Source of the DNA: Tubiluchus corallicola
Taxonomy: Eukaryota > Priapulida > Priapulimorpha > Priapulimorphida > Tubiluchidae
Assembly (NCBI GenBank): GCA_030141605.1
Contig: JAQGDQ010000277.1
Span: 242,803 to 306,802 of the forward strand
Reading direction: 5' to 3'
Length of the DNA stretch: 64,000 bases
The position numbers and the translations under genes are program-made. A model generated the notes under the pieces. The model was given only the letters and a program-made list of their open reading frames with translations. It ran no database searches and was not told the DNA's origin. Shown piece by piece: positions 53,880-64,000 of the stretch; the stretch's first letter is position 1, and each line of letters begins with the position of its first letter.

Positions 53880-56800
53880 TAGACATAATTTATAAAGACG
53901 AGATACTTTTATTAAGCATTTCCTTTTACTGAAGTATCCTCCTGTTTATGCCAACACCACTTTCAATCTAAATCCTTAATCCTCTGCCTTTTCATGGCTT
54001 TCGCTATTTTCAAATCTGAACATGACAACCTGACAGATAACGCCAGTGAGACAGTAATATTTTGTCTAGTAAACCTACGTGAACATGTTGTTCTTCCATT
54101 TCTTTCCACTTTCTTTTGCTGTTCATATATTTCTTTCTTGTTTTTACAACTGTTTACTATATTCAAAGTGCAAGTTGCTCAAAAACTAATACGCGTGTCA
54201 GCGAATTGCAGAGACCCAAAATGATTAATATTTTTGCGTTAACTCTTTCTTTAATGTCATAATGGACCATAAAAGATATAACATCGTTTGTTTTTTCAGC
54301 TAAAAGGTGACCTTTTTTATCAGAAACTTAATTGACGACCCCTAACGAATGCGTAAAATATGATAGAGCTAGAACGGCATTATTAGACGACCTACTCGAC
54401 CACCAGATTATCACACGTGAGCTCTTACAAAATTAGAATCATGTAGTATTATACAGAAACGTATTCGAAAAATTTAAAACTGGTCATACAATCTTGCTTT
54501 ATTATCCATAGTTTATAACAGGAGTTTATCAAATCAACTTTTCGCTTTACAATACAATAGAATTTACTGTTAGATGATTTACCAGCCAACTTACCTTGTA
54601 AATGTATTTCATTATTACTGCTGTGATTAAAATATTGTGTTTATACTGTTCATGTATGTAAGTGTAATCACCATCTGGTGATTGATATTGAGTCAATTGA
54701 TTTATCAAATCGAGTGTGATATTAGTTTTGATGCCCGTTATTCTTTTATTAACACTTTGCACTCAGCACTTGCGCGGCGGAGATACCTGTATCAGACACA
54801 GTCTGTTTTGTAAATCCACTATAAATAAATAAAGTTTAAACTAAACTGTATAACATGATGTTTTTGTGTATCCAAGAAAAAACTCTTCTAACATTTTAAT
54901 TCCATGTCTAATGTCGTTATAAATTGTTATAAGTATTCAGCTTCAGTAGAACCAGACTGCCCAAGTGTTGCTTTAGGCGTAAGTGTAAGAACATAATAAA
55001 AAATAGCAGCAATTAAGTTGGAAGTAAATAAGTCAAAAATGAAATTTAGATAGCAAATGGTAAAAAAGATTGAGACAAATTATCGAAAGGCAAAAACGAA
55101 AAGGTAATAGGAAAAAGGCAAGGATATAAAAGGGCGAGATACGTATCAGGGTAAGTACAGGGGCAAAGAAAGACAAAGAGAACAAGCAAAAGTGTGAATT
55201 AGTCGAAGAAAAAGTTGTATAAAAGGCTAATAACTGGGCAAAAGATGAAATCGGCATGTCAAATAATGACAAAAAGGCTAGAAAATAAGAAGTTTATAAA
55301 TAACAAAACTAGATTAAAGGCCAGTTATAAGAATTAATAGACAAAAAATTAATAAATCTCGTAAATAACTTTACATTAACTCCTTCAGAAAACACATACT
55401 TTATATTAAATAAATCGAAACGTTTGCAAATTGGTACAGATGAATTTTAAAAAACCTTGGGCGATTCTATTAGTCAAATTAGACGAAAATCTGAAAACAA
55501 CTACTGCATTGGTAAGCTTCTCCATTTTTGCTCCCTCCTTCGATGCACTTCTGCTAATGATTAACACGTATTTCCAACATTTGATTCAGCAGGCATTCCA
55601 GTCAAACGTTTGCACAACAATCTTTATTATTGTTATTTCGAAATCACGAAGGGCGATTGAAGGTACGTTGGTCTTTTAGTGAAATTTTAAGTGGGTTGTG
55701 CAAAGTGCAGGATGTCAATTTGTGAAGTTCTAAACTTCCAGTGGAGATAGCCTCATGAGCCAATTCAGTGGCAAGCTGGATATCTTGCTTTGAGAACGTG
55801 ATACACAATTTGTGAGCAATGAAGAATGATTTTGCCTTGTTGCAATTCTACATTGTTAATAGTGAGATCATAATTATATGATCAGTTCTAAAATTTCAGT
55901 ATATTTCAGTCTGTGATTGAAGGTCTCCTTCTCAGACTGAGGGGCTGAGACTTTGCACCTCATTTCTAACTAACTTTAGAGTGCTGTCGCCATATTAAGT
56001 AGTTTCAGCCAAAATTTAAGCAAAAAGAATTGCAGAAGAACGCATTTGAGCGACGCAAAAGTTTATTAAGATTGGATAAAAACTAAAAAGAAAATCAGAA
56101 ATCAAAGTATTGTACACTCAGCAAAAAATACTTATTACATAATCTGTTTATGTAATACATAAAGTTACATTACTTAACTTTAAATCTTACCAATAACGGG
56201 GTTTTTTATAATTCAAAAGCTATCAAAAATTTTTGGTTATGTTTTGAACATTTTTGTTTGCTGTAATAGTTTAGACGCTGCATTGCTGAGTGGAAATCAC
56301 ATGTTTATCACATGAAATTTTCATAAACAATAAACAAATCCATCCTAAAACTAAACGGTGGACAACGGTGGTGAAGCATAATCATAAAACATAAGAACAA
56401 AAAGCAAAAAGTGGATTTTTCCAGTTTAGTAATTAACTGAAAGAAATACAATTAAAAACAACACTGCCAATAATTAATTAATTAACTGCTCGCCTGTGTA
56501 GGAAACTGACTTTTATCTTAAATCCGACAGCAAGAAATAAACGAAGAGCAACACTCTACATAAAGAAGTACAATAAACAAAGTCGGTCTAAGCCCCCTAT
56601 AGTAAATTTTAAATAACAGCCTAGTAATCATATTAATAAACTTTAAGGTAAGGTAAAAATCCACTACATACCGTGCACTGCTAGTTTCAACCTACAAAAA
56701 GACCAATTCACTTTGTGCCAGGACCACTATCCCTATCTCAACTGTATTCTAGAGCACTGACTGAGCGAAGCTGATTTGTGGATGCTGCCAGCTGCAGCCG

Positions 56801-59160
56801 AAAATAGAACACTGCCAAATTTTCCAATTCCCAGTGATGTTTGGTTACTGCACTAGTCCCCAAAGGACAGCGCAACCTGTTTTATTGTGGTTTTCACCTA
56901 CTTTGGGAGGATTAAGCAATAGCGATTACTACGAAATCCATTACAAATTACTGTAAAATTAATTAACATCTAGAGTGCACATGTAACTACCAAATTCCTT
57001 TAAAACCTCTGATTTGAAATCTGAACTAAAGCAGTCTTGAAAACCTACCAACTCGCTTTACAGAATACACAGTCGCTGAGTATCTAGAGTCACCAAACTT
57101 GTAGGGTAGACAGATCCCTAGGGTAGTGGCAAAGACAATGGTGTAGTGAACTTTGGCCTCGTTGTTCTCATGCTAATGTTTGTTGTTTTTAGTATGTGTG
57201 TGCAATGCCTAAAAGTCTTTTTGCTTAAACGCATTTTTTGCCTATGACGATTACACATCTTCCAAAAAATTAAATTGCACAGACTTAGACCTAGACACTT
57301 GTGAAAATTGTCAGTCATTTGTTTCCTGAATATTATTTTCGAATTTAGGTCCGTTTATTTTCTTGTAGTTGTACACTTTGTCATTGATTAATTAAGAATT
57401 CTCAACGAATTTGAAACGTCTCACCAATATACTCCATTAACTTTGATAGAGTTATTTAATATTCGTTTAGGATTTACTCCCAGTAAAAGTTTATTTTCTT
57501 GAACATGAATCTGAACAAACTAATGAGTGTCGAAATATTTGTTTTATTTTTGATTTAAACTATCCATTGACACATTGCTAGCTGCTTAGTTTTTTAATTT
57601 CCCGCACCGTCTAACTACCGTTGCATTCTGGCAAATAGGTCGTGTAATGGTGTCTGGGGTCACTCCATCGATCAGCTTCAAAAGAGCCGAGGGTAAAACT
57701 TGTAATCCATTGCACGTGCGACAAAGTAAGTTGCACGCTGCTGCCACTAGGTGGCAGTTATGATGTCTTACTAGAAACCCTAGTAACAATCGATTATTTA
57801 GCAAAACAGAAAAAATATTACATTAGACATCAGTAGTAAGTAAATAATTAACTATAGCATGTAACTATGATAACTAACCATCCTCTAACAATTGACTATA
57901 AATTATTAAATACATGTATATATAATAGAAAATTAGCACAAGGTTAACCTATTGTTGAAAAACCGCATGGTGCTGATTTACTCTCACGGAATAGTTGTGC
58001 ATAAAACGTCAACATGTAAAAAACAAAATGAAATTAAAGTTGGACTAACTGAAAATATCTCGCGAGAGATCTAATCCATTGTGTTCCATGCTGGCTGTCT
58101 TTACGGAACAGGCGCTGAGATTAAATACGCACCTGTATATCAGTCTATTCATCGATGAGATGAGGCCATTCCGCAACGGTGGTTTTATACTTGGTATTCA
58201 ACGTCACTATGTAATGGCTCAGTACGGATGAGTAAATCACAATGTAGAAGGGAGGGAGTGAAAAGTAAAGGACGTTTTGCGTGCCGTAACACTATTTAAA
58301 CTTAGAGCTTGCGTCATAGCAGTGTCGCCACCGGCGACTATTTGAGTGGATGATACTAACAGTAAGAGGATATGTTGTATTAATTTACCATTTTTGTTTG
58401 TAGGCAGATTTAAAACATGTAGTTGTAACAGGAGTACTTGTACACAAGCCTCTCTATTTATTCCTCTGAAACCTGAAATTTTTTGGTCACCTTTACTTTA
58501 TTGTTAGTAATGCGCGTGGCGCCATCCATTGGCAAGAGAATACAAACTGGTGTTCCTTTATTTGCATTTATTACAGAAATACCTGTTTCATTTGAAGAAT
58601 GTTAGAGTAATGGCTTGAACGAAGTATGAAATCAATGTTAACTGCCGCAACAAAGTAGCCCAATAAAGAGCTTAGCGCAAAAGCTTTTTGACTTCACTCT
58701 ATAAATGATCAATAGTCGATTGACCTTTACGAGCCGGAAGCTGATTTAAAACCAGTAACACAACTTCCTCCTTCTCCCAAGCATTTTTAACTCTCAAAGT
58801 AATTTCGATTTGTTAATGGTTTAAAAAACTATAGTGCTTAATGAAATTTTTAATGTTACCGTAAATCTACTAGGGTTTTTGAGCATTGAGAATGGGCCAC
58901 AACTGAACCCTGAGCAGCCTATGAGGATTAAATGTGATTGTATGATTTGTAATAAAGTCCATAAAGTTATTTCAGAAGCGATCGTGAAAGACGTAATGAT
59001 AGAAAATTACAGTTTAGTCCTTTGTTGAAGCCGTTTCATGTCAATAATCCAAGTGGAAAATGCGCCACAGTGGATAAGAGGGTTAAAATGTTCTTGTCTG
59101 TGAAATGGATCACAAATGTTTCTCTAAAAAGCACTAGCATTAAGGCAAAAGCTTTTTTGT
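53880..59160. other. AT-rich region without a supportable gene
   Basis: Upstream of the IGFBP-related gene. Short frames (for example 57586-57804 and 58834-59028) show no domain I recognise and no convincing splice context. Confidence 0.5.
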
Positions 59161-59164
59161 TTAT

Positions 59165-59200
<36 letters not shown>

Positions 59201-59227
59201 TATATATATATATATATATATATATAT
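59165..59227. repeat. (CA)n-(TA)n compound microsatellite
   Basis: About 12 CA units run into about 19 TA units, interrupted once (atagta). Confidence 0.95.
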
Positions 59228-59900
59228 TAATAAGTATATGCATAGCTGACACTCTAAAGAGCGATTTCTAAACGGTTTCAACTGCCTTCAGGTAGCTATT
59301 TACTTGTGGGAGATGTGGGCGTTCTGCGCGCTCGGAGTCTCTCTAGAGTCACATCCCTTGACCATGCTGCAACAATCATTTACGTTAATGCCTTCAGGGG
59401 CCCTTCACCGTTGACTGCTCGACTCGGACTGGCAAATACAGACCATACAAAAAAGTTCCAGATTGTTGTACAAAATTTAACCAAGTTTACATAAATGTTT
59501 ATCATACAAAGACTTCTTCCACGGTTATACGTCCTTTTGTGTGGTGTCATAGTATTTGCGTCTACCATAACGATTTTTCACCACAGCGATTGCCAGACTG
59601 GGTTTGAAAATCAGGTACATGAGTTCGTGTGCTTCCGTTTGCTTCTTCTGCATTACTACGTATCTTTTTCGTCTATTGCTCTCTTTCTTCCCGTTAATGG
59701 AATGCTTGATGCCGTGTGGTTTAATGTAGCTCTTGTCGTCATTTTCAGCAAAAACTATAGTTTTCGACACTGCAGTGTTCGATACAAAGAGAGGTTTATG
59801 AATTGTCGTACAAATGAACTTGACTTGATTGCAGTTTATTTATAGTCGATGTTCACAACAATAAAATATTGGTCAGCGGCTATTATAATCGATTGTATGT

Positions 59901-60010
59901 CGTTTCGCCAGTTATCATTTCACCAATCTATTTTTTCGCCAGTCTCTTTTTTCGCAGTGCACTTTTTCGCCAGTGCACTTTTTCGCCATTCTACTTTTTG
60001 CCAGTGTAAT
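59901..60010. repeat. Short tandem array of TTTTTCGCCAGTGCAC
   Basis: About six imperfect copies of a 16-18-base unit (cactttttcgccagtg). Its style resembles the subrepeat arms of the fold-back elements at 22.0 and 42.8 kb, but the sequence differs. Confidence 0.75.
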
Positions 60011-60388
60011 CATGACTAACAATGACTTACCTATATATTTAGAAGTCACCATTGACATCTTAGGTATCGACACGGTTTAATTTAAAGGCTTTGTGAACGG
60101 AAGGTGTAGTCCTACAAAGGCGTACCATATATCATTGGATTCACAATGAAATGAAGAATCTGATGCTCGCAAGTCCAGTTTCTTTTAGCCAGAAAACGGC
60201 AATAAAAAGGATGTCCGATAGAAAATTTAACATTCAGAATCTGCTGTTATTTTCGTTTTCGCGATGTTTAGTTTCCGAGATACGCATCTCTTTGGAATAA
60301 CCCAAAAACTAGACAGAGCTACTCCACCAAGTTTGGCGTGCTTGTAGCTAGCCAAAGCTAGCACTTCAGCGCAGAATGCTATCTAATT

Positions 60389-60716
60389 TACAATTTCGGG
60401 TCGTGACCCTTTGACCAGAAAATCGACAAAATACGTCTATTTTTGAGAAGCGATTACTCCGACAAGAAGCGCCACCTGCCAAGATGGCGAAGAGTGGTGA
60501 TTATCCGATCAATTCCCTCTATTGAGCCACCGCCACAGGTCCTGTTTACATAGCGTTTAAAGGAAACCATGTCGATACCTGCTATATAAAAATGGTACCG
60601 ACATTGGTCCAGAAAAACGGCCGTAGCGTGGCAAGCCTGTTTCGGTAGCTACTGTGTGGCACATGGGTGTCATCGTGGTAGGGTTAGCGCTCAAAGGGTC
60701 ACGGCCCGAAATTGTA
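60389..60716. mobile_element. MITE with 26-bp near-perfect inverted ends
   Basis: 60389-60414 and 60691-60716 are inverted repeats differing at one base (core caatttcgggtcgtgaccct). The 328-bp element has no coding capacity. TA or TTA at the edges could be a short target-site duplication, which would suggest a Harbinger- or mariner-type parent. Confidence 0.7.
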
Positions 60717-60719
60717 CTT

Positions 60720-63700
60720 AACGTGTTGCAAACAAAGTGTCGACATTGAGAAACCAGCGAGGAGAGGCGCTGAAAGCATTTTCCATAGAAGTACCGACAG
60801 TAAGTGGTTTAACGTAGCAAGTGACCTTCGATAAGCAAGGGACTGTAGGGCTGACCCCCGATCAGATCCAACCAGATTCATAATATTGCTTTGCTCAACG
60901 TGCCTGAATTTTTTTTCGCCTCGCTTGACAAAGTTGAAACGCTTGCCCATTATTTTAGCAAGCATGCTAATACAAACGTTCCATTATTTGCACCTAAACC
61001 CAATTATTCAGAATTTTCGTATCACCAACTGCGTATACCATACGACTGACTATATCTATAAATATAACATCTCTGTTTGATAGCCTTTAGTGTACATCCT
61101 CTTTCGTGACACCATTCCAGAAAGCGAGCTGCTATTACCACTAGGTTGAATAAAACGATTTTATATATGTAATAGCTTTATTACTGTTATACTTATTGTG
61201 TTGTTATCTATGTTTAGAGACAATGGTAACACGTCTCAACACCGAGTGCTCAAAGCTTCTCTGATTGATAAATATGTCTACTATAGCACGAATTCTCTAC
61301 TTAATTCAGGGTTTTCCAGAACATTTTTTCTGCATTAATATTAGGAGCTGGTCGTGATGTGTGCTTGGCTGTAACAGTTGAGCAGGACCGAGTTTAAAAA
61401 TTACGAGGCAATTATGACGTATTGATTTGGCTGCGCGCGACATTTGCAAAATTCGTGAAGGATATAAAGCAAGCCTAAGGTTGTTTTTAAATTGCCCAGT
61501 GTGTATAATCCTTTCTAGAGCAATTCTAGTACATTGTGTTGAATTCTGCTACCGTCTATTTATAAAGTAATTTTGAAATCCCAAGGGGGGTGAAATAAAT
61601 GAATAACCGAGATTAGAATCTTCCTTTCGAAGCAACTAGATATGTTTTAGAAGTTATTGAATGGATGAGAGTGGATCATAAAATATGTATATAACTAATG
61701 GATTTATCATATCTCAGACATGCGTCATTTTTCACCTTGATTCGCTTAAGATACAAATTTTTGCTGTGCTATTTTGTATCTTGAACGATATTGAAAATCT
61801 GAGTTCATTGACCCCACACTGTAACAAGTGAGAGTTATTATAGAATTAAATGCCAGTCACAAAAGTGAAGCTAGTCTGGGTGGAAACTGATTATATATTG
61901 AACACATATATGTATTTGGTATTAACTCTCCCAAAAATAACAAACATCTTCCGTCTCAGTTAAATTTTAGAAAGGCATAGAAAGTAAAAAATGTGATTCT
62001 GATTGGTTTCAAATCCACCAATTTCAAGAGACGCGTTTTCTGACACTAATTTGTCAGAATTAACTACGAATAAAATACCCCAAGTCTCAAAATTCCGGGA
62101 AAAATAATAAATTAATAAAAACAAACTTTCCCGTTTTGTTTTAAACTAAAAAAAATCATTAAGACAAAAAATGGGGGATATTTTCTTCTTACAGTTAATT
62201 TGGTCTTAAGTCTGGTAACCAGTGATTGTAAATTACCGTTTTGCTTGAAGCAAACCAATGACCAATTAAACTTTAATTAAAATAAAAGACAATTAGTACT
62301 CAGCGCTCCCTTCCGACAAAGATCGAAAACCATCTATAGACGTTCTAGAACAGACTGTGTGCTCTACTATAATGAGATGCTTTATCCCTCTTATGCTCTA
62401 ACAAACAGAAATTCGTGATACGTTACTGCAAGTAATTAATTCGTTACTGCAAACTTACAAAATGCCGATAAAGTTGTTTATAAAAATGGACAGTAATTAT
62501 AAGAAACAATTATCAAAGAGAGTGGGGCTTTAGCTGGTTTGTTGTTCAATTAAATCTAGAGTAATTATATGTTATCAAATCAGACACGAAGCCAAGTTTT
62601 ACACATTCTCCTGCATTTAATTAACATTGATCTCATGTTGAGAGAAAAAGAATGAAGGATGTTGGTTGAAATCGATAAAGTACAATCAACAGGAGCAGCA
62701 AAGTGTAGTCACAAATAGTGGACTAACATAAATTCTGCACTCAAAACCAGGCAAAGCAAATCTTCATGTTAGTAGATTCCCAGCGAACTACATTCATGGC
62801 ACCCCACACCCATCTATCGATTTTTTTTGAGAAAATAGGACAGACGTTTAAAGTTCGAAGAATAGCGTTCCAATTTAATGGTATCATTTCTCTGTTACCT
62901 CTTTTGAAAAATAAGTATAGGTACACCTAAACTTGCCCTTGAATTTTACGCAGTGTATGAAAAGAAACTTTTAGGTTGCATCTAAATATGACCATGAATT
63001 TTACGCAATCATCATTCATAAAGATTGTTGTTGTGAATAATTCCGTGGCCTGGGGAAACGCCAATGTTCATTTCACTACCTAGTCACGTATTTTTATACA
63101 GGTGCGTAAGATAACTTTCCTAGGTATTCTACGCGTTGCCATAGTTGTAATGTAAGTTGATAACATGTTGTTATTTGGGAGTTCATCTTCTCGTCTTAAC
63201 CTATTTTTCAAGGGCGCAAAAATGAATTTAAAATGACTTAGCGAGCGAGTTAAATCTACGAAGTGGAACCTGTTATATAAAACGACGGCGTAATAAACTT
63301 TAGGAATAGCTGAGCCTGTGTAATAACAATTAGTGATCAGTTTGGGATCAATCTACGTAAGGCATTTTTTTAATTTGTTTTTTAACTTACGTTGCTTTGG
63401 TCTTGTTCGCTTAAGAAAAATTTGAGAACTCGAAAGATTCTTTTCGTGCAAAGTGGCTTTTTTCATTTCGACGCAAATATGTACAGTAAACTGAATGATA
63501 GGTTGATTCGTCTATTTCAAGTTTAACTTATTTTTAGTTATACGAATTAATTTTGTGCAAATAGTACGAAGCAGCGAAAAAGCAACTGAAAGTAATACAT
63601 TTTTCAGTTGCGTTAACATTATTCTTTTTAAATCCCTTTCTTCGTTTTATTTTTTTGCAATTTCATTTTGCATGTCTTTTCCTTTTCTGATCTCTTACCC
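60720..63700. other. AT-rich region, nothing recognised
   Basis: No open frame with a recognisable domain and no clear repeat. Confidence 0.5.
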
Positions 63701-63719
63701 GTATCGTTTTCTTAACAGC

Positions 63720-63960
63720 ATCACTGGAACTACCATTGCCATCGCTATAACCACCAACACCACCATCACCGCCACCACCACCACCACCACCAAAACCACC
63801 ACCACCACCACCACCACACACCCTATCACCCCACCACACCATTAATAACACAACACACAAAGCACACCATCACCACATCAAATCCACCACCTCACGTGCT
63901 GATCATGATGTTGATGATGATGATGATGATGGTGGCAACGATGACGACACCTATAGCACA
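63720..63960. repeat. (CCA)n/(CAC)n-rich low-complexity tract
   Basis: CCA triplets dominate 63749-63830, then imperfect CAC/CAT and GAT triplets follow. The Gly-rich minus-strand frame is a repeat artefact. Confidence 0.9.
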
Positions 63961-64000
63961 AGCACCAACAGCACAGCATTACAACAAAACCATTCCAAAC

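Noticed and set aside
57586-57804. 72-aa Cys-containing minus-strand frame
   Set aside because: Slightly more GC-rich locally, but no domain recognised. Could be transposon debris.
58834-59028. 64-aa plus-strand frame with a C-x-C-x-x-C motif
   Set aside because: Too short and isolated to call; no neighbouring exon found.

Overview
The window is AT-rich, intron-rich nuclear DNA from an animal, most likely an invertebrate. The evidence is spliced genes with GT-AG introns, secreted metazoan domain families (LRR, ZP, EB, IGFBP/Kazal/Ig), a USP20/33-type deubiquitinase, non-LTR retrotransposon debris, tRNA-derived SINE heads and many microsatellites. I cannot name the phylum; a mollusc or another protostome would fit. 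There are no prokaryotic features.

Four genes can be rebuilt exon by exon, each with consistent intron phases.
(1) About 1-12,680, minus strand: a large secreted protein of repeated leucine-rich-repeat modules joined by Thr/Ser-rich linkers. Five exons lie in the window and the gene runs off its left edge. Every intron is phase 1, and each internal exon encodes the end of one LRR domain, a linker and the start of the next. A recent 3.15-kb tandem duplication added one module and left a chimeric exon. Short tandem arrays of copied splice acceptors lie just upstream of two exons.
(2) 19,193-35,630, minus strand: a complete 19-coding-exon ubiquitin-specific protease of the USP20/USP33 family (913 aa by my joining): ZnF-UBP, split catalytic domain with Cys and His boxes, two DUSP domains.
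(3) 40,821-45,209, plus strand: a 231-aa secreted protein with a ZP-N-like half-domain followed by an EB/EGF-like cysteine module, and no ZP-C half or membrane anchor.
(4) 48,439-53,833, minus strand: a 240-aa secreted protein with IGFBP (IB), Kazal-like and Ig domains, of the IGFBP7/IGFBPL1/KAZALD1 type, ending in a 20-base last exon.

The rest is intron and intergenic DNA: degenerate LINE pieces (near 15.0, 26.0, 36.5-37.3 and 38.3-38.9 kb), probable DNA-transposon derivatives with inverted termini (near 1.6-2.8, 4.8-6.0, 16.0-16.3, 24.0-24.8, 31.4-32.1 and 60.4-60.7 kb), fold-back arrays built from subrepeats around GGCACAGGAAAAATGGCAC (22.0-22.2 and 42.8-43.8 kb), and many trinucleotide tracts. 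The 54-64 kb stretch shows no supportable gene.

The genes show no functional link to one another. The best candidates for something undescribed are the exon-per-module LRR gene, with its crossover-made exon and copied splice acceptors, and the half-ZP/EB protein. All exon coordinates come from reading splice signals and frame by eye, without transcript evidence.
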